Positions 36,821 through 48,959 of a stretch of DNA of 64,000 bases are shown here, piece by piece. Made by a program: the position numbers and the translations under genes. The notes beneath the pieces are model-generated. The model was not told the DNA's origin and searched no databases. It saw only the letters and a list, made by a program, of their open reading frames with translations. The stretch is from Omphalotus guepiniiformis (taxonomy: Eukaryota > Basidiomycota > Agaricomycetes > Agaricales > Omphalotaceae). Within the stretch, counting starts at the first letter, position 1. Each line of letters starts with the position of its first letter. The stretch covers positions 434,001-498,000 of the forward strand of contig JAQOOI010000058.1 in assembly GCA_028554645.1 (NCBI GenBank), read 5' to 3'.

Positions 36821-37176
36821 GTATGAGTAGAGGGAATGCTGGATTTTGGATAAATGTGAATGTTGAATCATGAATAATGGAGCGTATGTGCAGAATCTGC
36901 ATTCACTGCTCCTTTCAGGTCTAGATGCATCGATTCCCTTGCTAGGTCGTTATAGCACACTATTTTTGTATTCAGAGGTTGTCAATGATACATGGTACGA
37001 ATCGTTGAGAACGTGTCTTGCTACTCAACGTGAAACTTCCATGCTTGTCTTCATCCTCGTGGGTCACTCAAAAAATCGGATAAGGGCAAGCCAAGGTCAT
37101 TCATGAAGTCGTGGCTTTGCAAGTAAATAACATACATATACACAAGCTCGCGGAAAGAGCACACCCGTCCACTAAA

Positions 37177-39510
37177 TCAATTCTGTTCCTTCTCCACTTT
37201 ACCCGCAACAAACCTACACCTCTCACTCTCCTTCTCCGATATCAACTCCATATAGCTCCCTCTAATCCCCTTCTCGCCTTCACCAACCCATTCCCCATGC
37301 TCCACGCCTCCTTTACGTGCGTCATCAGTACGAATATGGCTATAGCCTTGTTGCGACTTGCGCAGTACCATACGCTGTTGAACATCCGTGCTATACCGGC
37401 CCCACTCCGGAGCTTGAGGGAGCTTGTACACATTCGGATTCCCCGCTCGGACGAAAGAGAGCCAATACGCTATAAGCTCCTCTGAAAACGCAACATCAGA
37501 GGATGAGAGTGTTGTCCAGTTTGACGTGCCGTTGTTTCTGTGACGAAAAGAATTACAGAAATGTTTTCGACGGAAAATGGAAGCAGCCATACCTCGTATT
37601 TGTCCCTCGAAACATCATCCATGACTCGGCTGAATGGGCTACGACAGTACTCCCCAATGAACCGTTAGGCTCATCATAACGGTACGCCCACACATCCGCG
37701 TCGTTGGTAGCTTGCGTGAAAGCATTCGCGATGATCGGGACCTACGGCAAAGAGAGAAAGGATGAGCTTTTGAACGAGAAACAGATGAATAGAATCGTAC
37801 AGAACAGATGAACACCGACTCTCCAGTAGTTACTTGGAAATGTTGATATGACGAGTCAAAGTCATTTGCAGGGTAGACCTATATCGTACCAATGGGTGAG
37901 AGATTCAGCCTGCAGAGAATCAAGAATCCAACGAACAGCGTGAAATTCTTCAATATCCGTGCTATTTAATGCTGGAAACAACACCCTAAGAGACTCTTCA
38001 ATGTCACCTTCAGGGATGGATGTTTCATTTGACGTAGCTCTACAATCACATTCACAAAAACGTATTAGAATAAGTGACTGACGACAACACAAAAGAAGGA
38101 TCGTACCAACCCAATCAACAACGGGACATTAACCGACTTTCCATCCATAATAAGCTTTGACGGGTAATCAGTTATGAGCGCGCCATCTACGACCGGGCGG
38201 AAAAATCTGTATGGATTATCACTTCAAAGTGCCCCCAATGAGCAAGAAATGAGAAAAATGAAAAGATAACACTTACAACGCATCTGTCATAGCCAAATCC
38301 TGCGCTCTCGCTAGATCCCCAACATCCGCTTTGCGTAAACACGCCATCTTCACTGACACATTCCCTACTCCACAACCAGCATGCTCAGCGAAGAATTCGA
38401 AGAGGGACTATATATGAAACACACGTTCAACCCCCGAAAAAGTCTTCGATGATTCCAAAAACGCACCTCTTGCTGTTTCGGAAGAGGCACAGGTACTCGA
38501 TACGTACTCTGCACAACAGCCTGCGCGAACAACCCTACACCCTCACTTCCATACACGTCCTTCCCAGCACCACTCGCCGCACCCACTAGGTGCAGCTCAA
38601 TCGAGCTCGCACCAGCACTATGCCCATCAATAGTTACTCTCCTCGAGTCCCCACCAAACGAATCAATATTCCGTTGAATCCATTTCAAAGCTTCTACTTG
38701 ATCCAGAAAACCTGCATTGAGGTCGGCCTCGTTGTTCGATTCGAGGAAAGAAGGATGAGCTAGGAATCCAAAGGAGGATATTCGGTAGTACACTGATACG
38801 ATTATGATCTTGTTTCCGCTGGGTCTGGATTGGAACCAGTGATCGAAAGGGAAGTTGAGGGGGTTGCCGAAGATGTACCCTAGAATTTCATTAGAATTTT
38901 CACGATACGTGCATGAGAGGGGGACGCTGCAGACCTCCGCCATGAAAGAAGACGAGTACGGGCACTGCAAACGAGTAGCATTAATCTCTCGATAAAGCAT
39001 GAATGGTAAGGAATGATACTTGCAGTTATCACCTCTCTTCGTTCCTATAGGTGTATAGACATTAACCTTCAAACAATCCTCACTCCCTGCACCTCCAGCA
39101 AGGTTATCTGATCACCTTCAACTCAGCTTTAACCCCATTGCAAGAAGTAAATCCACACGTATGAACTCACCTCTCCCACCCTGTACACAAAACTCTGGAG
39201 GATTTCTCGCATCCACGACCGAATCCGAGTCCAAGTCACCCCTAACACGAGTCTCATTCAACTCGACGGGTGCTCTGAATCTTCTTTCTCCCAAAGGAGG
39301 CTCAGCATACGGAACGCCATAGTAAACCACAGTCTCAGGGAACTGAGTAGATTGGTTCCCGAGATATTTAGCGTAGCCTGTGTCGACGATGTGATGCTGC
39401 AGAGTTCCGTATTTGAATGACTTTTGAATGTGAAGTAATTGTTCTATTCTTGAGAGCGGAGAGGAAGCAAGTAGAGAAGTTAGAAGAGCAAGGAGATTGG
39501 TTGGTAGCAT
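37177..39510 (-). CDS. Secreted type-B carboxylesterase/lipase
   Basis: An alpha/beta-hydrolase that cleaves ester bonds outside the cell. A signal peptide (MLPTNLLALLTSLLASSPLS) starts at 39510. VVYYGVPYAEPPLGERRF matches the family's N-terminal block and is followed by the EDCLKVNVYTP signature. The oxyanion-hole motif HGGGYIFGNP forms across an intron. The nucleophile elbow is IDGHSAGASS (G-H-S-A-G). Later come the GFLDQVEALKWIQRNIDSFG block, a RFFRPVVDGALI segment and the catalytic-His region VVAHSAESWMMF. The C-terminus ends at 37177. No stop or frame break is seen once introns are removed. Family members include cholinesterase-like lipases and feruloyl or sterol esterases; the substrate cannot be told. 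Blocks of opposite C/G skew are visible here too. Confidence 0.85.
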
Positions 39511-40312
39511 CGCATTGGTAGTGGTTAAGGACCAAGGATGCAATAAGCCGCGCGATGATGATCGTCACATATGAATTCATTTATTTAACACCTAAAATGC
39601 ATTAACAAAATCACAAAACAACAATAGCAACAGCCTATCTATCTGGGCAAGTACTTGTAAGAAAACACAACGAACAACCGAACAACCTGAAATGAATGTA
39701 TCTGGCAAATAGCTATCAACGATTCCGAGTCACTGATCCAACCCCTCCTCGTTCCAAAGTCCACAAGTTACAACGCACCGCACAAGAGTCTAACACAAAC
39801 GAAAAGGAAAACGAGCATACTGTAGGTACTAAGGTAGCGATCCGACAACAAAAACAACGCAGAACACAAAGCGCAAAACCAGACAAGTACTCGACTCTTA
39901 TGTACGAGCAGGTATACCATGATATCTACATCCTTAAAAAGAGTGGGACTATTGTACGACAACGACACCAAAACGAAACAAAACCGAGTCAAAGCGAAAC
40001 AGGAACTGGGAAGTCTATACGGAGAGCATACGGGAGTCAAGTCCAAAGCAAGAGAGGAATCCAGGGTCAGGGAGGAGGGTGTATTGACGCGAGGGTGAAA
40101 ACAGATGCCACCGGAACAGGACAGGACAGGAACAGGACTGGACAGGAACAGGACTGGACCTTGCGAAAAAGCGTACCAGGGTGACCGGGTGACCACAAAT
40201 GCGAGAACTGCTTTCGAAACCTACACTTCCTCAAAAGTCAGCATCTCATATTCATCCCAAACTCACTACGTACCCAACTCACCCACAACCAGTGCTTAAT
40301 CTCCATCCACTC
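39511..40312. repeat. Intergenic region with a short GGAACAGGAC minisatellite
   Basis: Between the esterase start and the GT2 copy 2 stop. At 40112-40160 a purine-rich unit of about 5-15 bp (GGAACAGGAC / GGACTGGACA) is repeated several times. No gene is supported. Confidence 0.6.
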
Positions 40313-43300
40313 TCAATACGAAAACTTCATCAACCAAGGATTCAACACAATCTACCCCCAAAAGCAACCATCAGTTCTTCCGCACCCATTGAACACCCAA
40401 ACACCCCTCAATTCACTCACCGGCAACAAAAAATGACACCCCACAACCAAACTCAACGGAATAACCAACGCCCAATTCCATCCCTGTATCTGCCACCCAA
40501 CCGGTACAACACTCGTCGTAAACACAACCATCATCACAACCAACATCGTACAAATTAAAAACGATATTCGAAAGTTTCGGAATATCCTGGGTACTTCGAT
40601 CCAGAAGGTTGATTTTTCAACTTCTTTGCCTGTGGATCCCCAGGTCCTGCGGAGGGGGGAGTGGGTGAGTGAGGTGGGTAAGGGGGGAAGGGGGAGGAGG
40701 GGGGACTTACATATCATACGAAAACATATGCGCTAGAATCGCAGTGGAAAGGTGTATACTCAACCCTCCAAAAAAGAACAAGCTACACCCCAAAAAAAAT
40801 CCATCAGCTCCCAACCCTTCCTTCCACCACCAAAAAACAACAAAAAAAAACTCACAAAAACGGAACCCATCTCAAATTCTCCCCCAAACTCCCCCAAACA
40901 CTCCTATGCCCAAGTCTATACTCCAAAAGCGTAAACCCCAGATTGCCCAGCGCCGGAAAAACCACAACACAAGCAAGTAGGATCTCAAACGAATGTAAGT
41001 AGAATCTATCGATGTCGGGTCCGAGACCTAGGAGGAGGTAGTTGAGTGTTGAGCCGAGTGTTGCGGCGGCGATTCCGTCTGTGGGGAGGAGGGGGGAGGT
41101 ATTAGAGGTGGGGAGAGGGAGAGAGGGGGAAGGAGGGGAGGGAAGACGTACAATACGAAAACATATAAGACGACATCCCAATCTTATAATGCACAGGAAC
41201 ACTACTCCACATAAACTCTCTCAACTGTCTACTTATCGGTCCGTGCTTCCACCACTTCACAATCGGATTAAATATAATCTCATCGCATCCTACCCCACAC
41301 ACCCAATGTACATCAGCTCTCCCCCCGGGGTAACAACAACAAATCAAAGGGATAACGCGGGTACTCACCATAAGCATACTTCTGCCACCTAGCCAACTCA
41401 TCAACAACAGTCAAACTAACCCCTTCCTTAAACCCACCCTTCGAATACGTAGCCCATCTCAACGTATACCCTTTCAACAACAATCTAAGCGCAAGATCGA
41501 AATCTTCCGATACATTCGATTCGGACCAGAATTTTCTTTTGTTATCCGCTGGGTCGATGAACTGCGTGCGCCGCGTCAGCGTTAGACACAAAGCGGGAGC
41601 GGGAGCGAGAGGGACGGAGGGGAGAGGGACGGAGGGAGGAAGGGAAGGAGGGAGAGGGAGGGAGGGGAAAGGGGGAAAGGGGAGACTCACACTAGCATCC
41701 TGAACCGCACTCCACCTCAAAAACGCATTATGCCCCACAAAAGGCGCAACCTCCCCATTCGCACATCCATACGAAATACACTTATTAATCCTCCTCGTAA
41801 AATGCGTAATCCCATTCTCGAAATAATGATGTGCGACTTGCATCACATCTACACCTCGCGTCAGCACACGTCGCGTTCCACCCCTCCCGCACAGAATACA
41901 AATCGCAAAGGCACAAACCCTACGGGGTACTCACCACTCTCATGTTGAATAATCGCAACCTCCTCCCCACCTCTCTCCCCCATCTCCCTCGCAGCATCCC
42001 GAAAACAATCCTCCGGAACAACCGTATCAGCATCAATAATCAATATAATCTCTCCCACCCTCAAACTCTTCGCGTTCGCCGCCCACGGTCGATGTTTCTT
42101 TCCTTCCCTCGGCTCCGCTGCGCCTTCCCCACTTACACCTACACCCCCGTTGGAAGGGGCCGAGGGGGATCCGGGGTACGTCGTACTCTCCTCATAAACC
42201 TCCTCAAGCGCAAACTCCAGCGCTCTCTCCTCAATCGACTTCCCCCCTCCATACCCCCCTCCCCCTCCGTACCCCCCTTCCCCTTCGCAATGGCTAGCCT
42301 GTTTCTGCAACTTCAAAAGAACCCTCTCAAGCCTCACACTAACCCCCAACCCATAATTCATATTCGAAGCTTTCTTAAACTTACCCGCTCTCTTAAACCC
42401 TCCATCCGTTGAATCATGTTTGGGTCGTGCGACCCAGCCTATGTTGTGGTTGGCGTAGAATTGGATTCTGTTGCGTGGTGCGTCAGCGTGTTCTGCTCTG
42501 CTCCGCCCAGCCCAGCCCAGCTCAGCTCGGGGCAAGACTCGGGGCGGGGTGCGAAGGGCGGGAAAGGGAGGAAGGGGAAGGGGAAGGGGAGTGGGAGGGG
42601 AGTGGGGAGAGCAGAGCTCACCTAGCCTTCCGATCCTCCTCACTAATCAACTGTAACCCATCATCACAAATAAAAATCGAACTCGTCCCTCCCTGTCTCG
42701 CATAAGTCTGCATCGCTTTCTTAATCGAGTAAACCGAGGGTGCGCTAAAACCCCCCAAATCAACCACACATCAGCATCAGTATTCCCTCTCACCCCAACC
42801 CTCTCATCCCGCACATGCGGAACAGGAGGACAGAACAGAAACACTAGAAACCTCGGACTCGGACTCACATAGTCAACTCCAAACTCTCCTTATAAACCGG
42901 ACACTGAACCGTAACATGCGGTAACCTCCCAGGCAAATCAACATCCCCATTCGGGAGGGGCTTCTTCGCGGAATAATACATCGAGTTTTCATGATACTGC
43001 GATACTGGTCCGAGTACCAGTGAGAGGTTTCCGATTAGTTGGAGGCAGAAGAACTGTGTGCGTGCGCATCAGCATCAGTACCCCGCATCAGTACACAGTG
43101 CACTCGCGAAACGAAAGCGAAGGAGGTGAGAGGCGGGAGCGGGGGGTACGGAGCGCGACTCACAATCGAAACACAATAAATAACCGGCAACACAACCACC
43201 AACCCAAACCTCCTAGTATCCCCATCAAGCACCCACTCCTCAATCAAATTCGCAACACCTGCTGACATAAAATACATAGCTAGACCTGCTCCTAAACCTG

Positions 43301-44554
43301 CGTAGAAAGGTCCTAGGAGGATTACCTTCCGACGTTGCGTTGTTGCTGATTCCGTATCGGTGTCGAGTTCGTCGGGGCCTAGAGGGGGGAGGGGGTTAGT
43401 AGGGGTGGTAAGGGGAGGGGGGGAGAAGGAAAGACCTTTTTCGTTCGAGTTTGAGTTTGCGTCGATAACACCGACGGGATCAAGTTTCCACCACGAAAAT
43501 AGTTTCTTCCATGGTTCCCCTTTCTTCTTACTCGGTTTCGCCTCAGGCTTCTCCTTGACCTCAGAAACTTCCTCCTCGACACCAAACCCAAAAGCAACCT
43601 TTGCAGCCGCACTCCTATCCACACCTTCCATTCCAAACGGACCTGCGGGTGGTGCCTGTGAGGTCTGGGTCTGAGGTAAAGACGCGGGTGTAGATGTTGG
43701 TGTATCCACGAAACATTGCGTCGATGCGTTTATTGGTGTTGAAGGAAAGGTCGTCGGTGAAGATGAAATCGAAAACCGAGGTGAATCTACGAAAGTGTGG
43801 TCAAAATCTTTCAGTGTGTGTGAGAGAAGACAATCTTACCCTCCCCCCAAACAACAGGCGGCCTACTAAACGTCCTATCCCTCTTCGGTACCCCCCTATT
43901 CCTCCAAACATACTTAACAAGTTTCTCCTCAAACTCTCTACACATCGGTACAATCCCCTCAAGTTCCAACGACCAAAGTACCAACGTACAATCCTCCCTA
44001 ACAAACGCCCCACCACCTTCCCTCTCTGCCCCACCCAAATCCTCCACCTTATCCAATATCTGTATACGCGTATCACGGTCAATAATTAACCATCTATCTT
44101 CTTTGGGTACACGTGAGAGTGCTGCGTGTATAGAAGCACTTCGTAGTTTGACTGCGACTTCGACGTTTAGTTTCCGAACGCCTTCGAGGAATGGGATGAG
44201 GAGTGGGTTTGTATAGGGGAATACTCGGAAGAGTCCCGGGGATGAATCTGCGGATGCGGAAGTCGTATCCGAAGCCGACGCAGACGAAGGTGCAGGGGTG
44301 GTATTGGTATTGGTAGCCTCAGAAGGAGACTCAACACGAATACAAACACCCGTAACATCAGCATCACCAGCAGGTTTAAACCAATTATCAGTCAACGTCT
44401 TTTCATAAATATTATGCAACAACGCATCGAACGCGTCGTAGTCATTGTTAAGGATCGTAAGTCCATTCGGAGGGTGACCTTGTCCATGAAGAGAGTGAAA
44501 AGAATGTAGAGAGTGTAACCTAGCTCTAGGACTTGAACTTGGTGTACTGCTCAT
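40313..44554 (-). CDS. Membrane glycosyltransferase family 2, copy 2
   Basis: Close paralogue of the gene at 17686-21150, colinear over its full length. It starts MSSTPSSSPRARLHSLHS (44554), with a longer disordered leader. The N-terminal domain carries DAFDALLHNIYEK and FREFEEKLVKYVWRN-like residues. Then come ILLGPFYAGLGAGLAMYFMS, LPHVTVQCPVYKESLELTM, SSIFICDDGLQ, GWVARPKHDS, the DxD-type IILIIDADTVVPED, HFTRRINKC, GHNAFLRW, SEDFDLALRLLLKGY, DELARWQKYAYG, a row of membrane helices and the LNPWLMKFSY end at 40313. It differs from copy 1 by a Gly-rich insert (GGYGGGGGYGGG, about 42.25 kb), a longer Glu/Lys linker, and introns that are almost pure pyrimidine on the coding strand. All motifs are intact. 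It shares a promoter region with the GH16 gene. Confidence 0.85.
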
Positions 44555-44929
44555 ACTGCCGCTTTGCCAGTGTGTGGGGGGGAAGAAAGGGCCAACTCAG
44601 GTGGATTCATATACCCAGTGTGTTACCCTTCTGAAAATAAAGTTTAGATCAGTTCAGGGGAATTTATGTATTCGTACGTGCCTCTCATCGCACCACCGCT
44701 GTCTCCGCTGTTAATTCGATCTATCTATCAAAGCAAGTACCTGTGTACCTGTATAGAAAGCACCTCACCTCATTTAAGTTGAAACGAATCGAGGCTATTA
44801 AACACCGAAAGCGGCTATAGAAAGACTAAAGTGATATTGACAGATGTTCCCACGCACCCACACAACTTCTTCCTCGTACCTTCCTTACATATAAGCCCCC
44901 CCAACCAAAATGGATTTCCACCAGCACCA
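44555..44929. promoter_or_regulatory. Bidirectional promoter between GT2 copy 2 and GH16
   Basis: 375 bp separate the two divergent start codons (44554 minus, 44930 plus). No second gene intervenes, so both genes are probably controlled from here. A CCTGTGTACCTGTA direct repeat lies near 44740. No strong TATA box is visible. Confidence 0.55.
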
Positions 44930-46674
44930 ATGTCTTCAAACCCATTCTCAGACCCAGACCCAAGCGTCTCTCCCAAATCAACACTCCTCCCTTTCCTCCT
45001 AACACCCACCGAATCCCCAACCACAGTCACTGATGTCATCCCCAAACCCTGGCTATCAACCCGCCAAACCCCCCGCCTCATCCTCTCCCGTTTCCTCCCG
45101 CACACTCTCATGCTCCTAGGTCTCTCCCTCGGTATCCTCCAATGTATCTTAACCTACCACAACGTAAAAACAAACCTAATGGACAACAAACCCCTCTGCT
45201 TAATCCTCCACGAAAACTTTTCCTCCAACTCCGAATCCACTATATTCTCCCCTACCGGCCCTTTCTTCCGCGAAGTAAACATGAACGGTTACGGGAACGG
45301 TGAATTCGAAATGACAACATCCTCATCTAAAAACTCGTACATCAAAAACTCTAAACTATACATCGCACCTACCCTCACTTCAGAGGAAATCGGTGTAGAT
45401 AACGTTTTTGGTAATAACGGACCATATATCTACAACATCTCAGGATGTACATTCAACCTCACTTCCCCCAACTCTGGCTACATCCCCAATCCAAACAACC
45501 CAAGTGGTGCTCCCATCTTCGATTACAGCGGATACTACACTTCCTGTTCCGCAACATCCAACTCCACCTCCGGTAGCATAATCAACCCCATCCAATCCGC
45601 TCGCATCTCCACCCTCCTAAACGCCCAGTCCCCCAACTCCTCCTCCTCGGGGGGTAGCATCCGCTACGGCCGAATCGAAATCCGCGCAAAACTCCCCACC
45701 GGAGACTGGCTCTGGCCCGCCATCTGGCTTCTCCCCACAAACTCAACCTACGGTCCCTGGCCTCGTTCCGGTGAAATCGACATTCTCGAAAGTCGCGGTA
45801 ACTCACCCCTCTACACCGCCCACGGCTCAAACTACATCCAAGGGTCCCTAAACTGGGGTCCCTCACCCTCTCTAAACGGTGTTTCCCAATCTTACTCATT
45901 CTGGTCTTCAAAACGAACGTCGTTCGGAGAAGATTTCCATACGTATGTACTTGAATGGACTGAGGGGTTTTTGAGGATTTATGTTGATACGAGGTTACAT
46001 ACGCTTCTTGAGTATGTTTTTGATGAACCGTTTTTTGAGAGGGGTGTTAGGGAACTTGGGTGGCCTGAGGAGTTTTTTAATTCGACGACTGGGGAAGTGG
46101 AGGTTTTGCAGGATCCTTGGGTTGATGAAAGTGGGAATCCGAGGGCTAGTTTGTTTGGGAAGGGTGGGAAACCGAAGAGGTGGAGTGCGCCGTTTGATCA
46201 AGGTGGGTTTCTTTGTCTGTCTCTGTCGGTCTGTCGGTCTTCGCTCACTCACAGAATAACACGACGTTGTAGAGTTTTACCTAATTATGAACGTAGCAGT
46301 CGGAGGAACAAATGGTTGGTTCCCTGAATCACAAGGTAACAAACCTTGGTTAGATAACGGTGCTAGTGAGTTCTCCCTTCTTCCCCTCTTCCCCCTCTCC
46401 CCTTTCCCCTCACTCAAACACCACTTACTCACACCCCTCACCCACGCAAGACGCAATGAGAGATTTCGCAAACGCTCAAGATCAATGGTACCCGACTTGG
46501 CCTCAGAATCTAGACGATAGAGCTATGGTTATGTGAGTCTCCGAGTTTTTCTCTTCCCTCCGTCACCCCCAGTCATCGGTTGAACTTGACGTTGACGTTG
46601 ACGCTGGATTGATGCTGACGCTGACTTGATACAGCGACGACATAAAGATGTGGAAACATTGTGATGGGAATTGA
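44930..46674 (+). CDS. Membrane-anchored GH16 beta-glucanase-like protein
   Basis: Belongs to the laminarinase / beta-1,3-glucan-recognition branch of GH16; such enzymes cut or rearrange beta-glucans in the wall. The start at 44930 gives a polar Pro/Ser leader, then one membrane helix (LMLLGLSLGILQCILTYHNV) placing the catalytic part outside the cytosol (type II). The fold's signatures are SIRYGRIEIRAKLPTGDWLW, PAIWLLPTNSTYGPWP and the active-site strand GEIDILESRGN with both catalytic Glu residues. The fold continues with FHTYVLEWTEGFLRIYVD. Small 3' exons give IMNVAVGGTNGWFPE and DIKMWKHCDGN before the stop at 46674. A second ATG at 44910 is out of frame. Introns are pyrimidine-rich. The C/G skew flips inside the main exon near 45.93 kb. 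Confidence 0.87.
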
Positions 46675-46789
46675 TAAGGGTCTGGGAGGCGGTTCGTGTC
46701 TCGTGTTTTGATTTGACTTTGACGTCGGGTGGTGGAGTTTTGGTGTTCCTTGGTATACCCATACCCATATGCGTGTGTGTCCAGACGAT

Positions 46790-46860
46790 AGACTGACTGA
46801 CTGACTGAATTTGTCTACTTACTTACTTACTTACCCTCCCTCCCTACCTACCTACCTAAA
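46790..46860. repeat. Compound tetranucleotide microsatellite
   Basis: Runs of CTGA, then CTTA, CCCT and CCTA follow one another within 70 bp just downstream of the GH16 gene. Confidence 0.8.
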
Positions 46861-47074
46861 CCCCCACTTCCCCTTCCCCGCCGCTCGTCTCCGCCAGTGC
46901 GGATTTCGTAGCGTAGCGTAGACAGAGCTGTACCTTTCGATTTCTTCGGATATTGTATTCACTTATGTAGACTGAATCACTTCGTGGTATATATATACAT
47001 AGATACACCTGTTTTTTCGTGATATACTTCTGTCGACGAGGTAAGAATTCAAAGGAGGCACGACCGCAAGTAAG

Positions 47075-47960
47075 TAAGTCGGCCCCCTCACCTCCTCCCC
47101 GCCCCGCTCGCTCCCACCTTGTGCCCACCCACCTCGCACGCTGCCCATCTGTCTTCTATGTCTTCCTTCCATGTCTCCCCTGCCTTCTTTCTTTGACAGG
47201 TTCACTCGAAACCTAAACCTCTACAGTCTTATTACCTCCGAGATATCATAGAATGCATATCTATTTATTATCAATTGAGTGGGGTTTACCGTTTATATTG
47301 AACGGACATGATTATGATACGACACGATACGAAGCTACATAGTAAGATGGCCCCTCCCCGCCCCGCTACCCACCTGTCTTCCCTAGCTTCCTTCACAGGA
47401 CAGGTTCACTCGAAACCTCTACAGTCTTATTACCTCCGAGATAGAATATGTATCTTTCATCAAGTGGGGTTTATATGAATATATTGAATGGACATGATAC
47501 ATCTATCATCAAGCAGTGGTTTTTATAATATATATTGAACGGACATCGTACGATACGACACACCAACACGATACGAAAAGGCACGCTCAGGCTATGCATA
47601 TATCACAGTATGTAGTATGAATGAGACGAACGCGTATAAGACGCCCCCGCCCCGGGGCCGCTGCCCACCTATCTTCCTTCCTTCCCACCTGTCTTCCCTG
47701 CCTTCCCTGTCTTCCTTCCCTGTCTTCCTTCCCTTCCTTCAGTCGTTCATTCACTCGACCATTCAATACCCTCCCCCTTTCTTATATATGTACTGTATTG
47801 CCTCCGAGATCAGATAGAATAGAATGCATACCGAATACCGAATGTACATGTCGAGGTAAGGTTTACCGATACGACACGAAAGGACACGAAAGGACACGAA
47901 AGGACACGACATGGATAGCTCTCCCCCTGCGGCCCTGCGGCTGCGGCTGTCCTTCTAGGT
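47075..47960. repeat. Degenerate tandem repeat, about 270-290 bp period
   Basis: Three diverged units begin near 47080, 47345 and 47640. Each has a CCCC-GCCCCG block, then CTGCCCA/ACCCACCT-GTCTTCC, then GTTCACTCGA, then TTATTACCTCCGAGAT or a relative, then an AT-rich end with ATTGAACGGACAT and ACGATACGACAC. The last unit ends in a pure GAAAGGACAC array near 47875-47910. Spurious Pro/Ser-rich open frames arise from these blocks. No gene is supported from 46675 to 48840. Confidence 0.7.
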
Positions 47961-48959
47961 CCCTTGGGCTTGAAAACACTGGTTGTTGCGTGAGTTTCCG
48001 AGCTTCCGAGATATGAGAGCGTTTATATCGAGTGTCGAGTGTCGAGGTAAGGTTGAGTTGAAGCCAGTCGGGATTGCGCTTGTATCGAGTATCGCGTTGA
48101 ATTTTGAACATGTTGAACGTTTGACTCCTCCTCCTCCTCCGAGCCGGGCCCGCAACCCCCGGAACCGCATGCGCCCCATCGAATTTCCTCTAGTGATACA
48201 ATACCTTGGTCTTGAATGCCAACGCTAGCTTTGACCGACGGTGGACAGTCAGATAGTGGACCGTGATATAGCGTTTAGACCAGCCTGAGGGTATCATACG
48301 CCATATGCGTTTCTCGACGTCGTCGTCGACGACTTTCCCAAGAGCGCCCGAGCTCGAGAAAACAGAGGCTGAGGCCTGAGGCCTGAGTTTTGCGCATGTT
48401 GACCTGAGTCGCCGGGAAGTTGGAAAGGGATATCGACAAGAGCTATGTAGTGTGGTGTTATGTGTAAAATGTCAATGTAGCCAGGGAGAGAGTCACGGTA
48501 CGTCGTGCGAGGCTTTGAGCTTTGAGAATGTTGCGGGTCATTGAGGGGTGGAGATGGAGGAAGGAAGGGAAGGGAAGGGAGGCAGTGGCAGTGCACCTTT
48601 TTCCCTCTCCTTCCTTCCTTCCTTCCTTCGTCGGTTGCCGCCGCAAAGCAGCTGAATTACACTATATGCCACATCCACCCCGACCCGTGTACAGCAAAAC
48701 AAGTTCACTGTATCCCTCTTCCCCTCTCGACAGAGTTGAAAAGATAGCTCAAACAGGCTTAATATGACGACATAAAGTCACGGTACGGTCCAGATAAGCT
48801 GGCCCAGAGTCGAAACCACCAGACGCGCTTCTCACTTTCAGGCGTTTCGTAGACGAACCTTGGAATGCGCGAGGGAGGGCGAAACTCCTAGCAGTACATC
48901 CATTCGCACTTGTCGCATGACCCAACGCACACCCGCGATTTCAGCCTCAACCTCAGCCT

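Noticed and set aside
42409..42656. Overlapping small frames in a G-rich stretch inside GT2 copy 2
   Set aside because: They lie over a pyrimidine-rich intron of the minus-strand gene and have low-complexity content only.
47075..47960. CRISPR-like array
   Set aside because: Units are long, diverged and without unique spacers, and the DNA is eukaryotic.
47617..48016. Pro/Ser-rich frames in the repeat region
   Set aside because: They arise from C-rich blocks of the degenerate repeat and end at unit borders.
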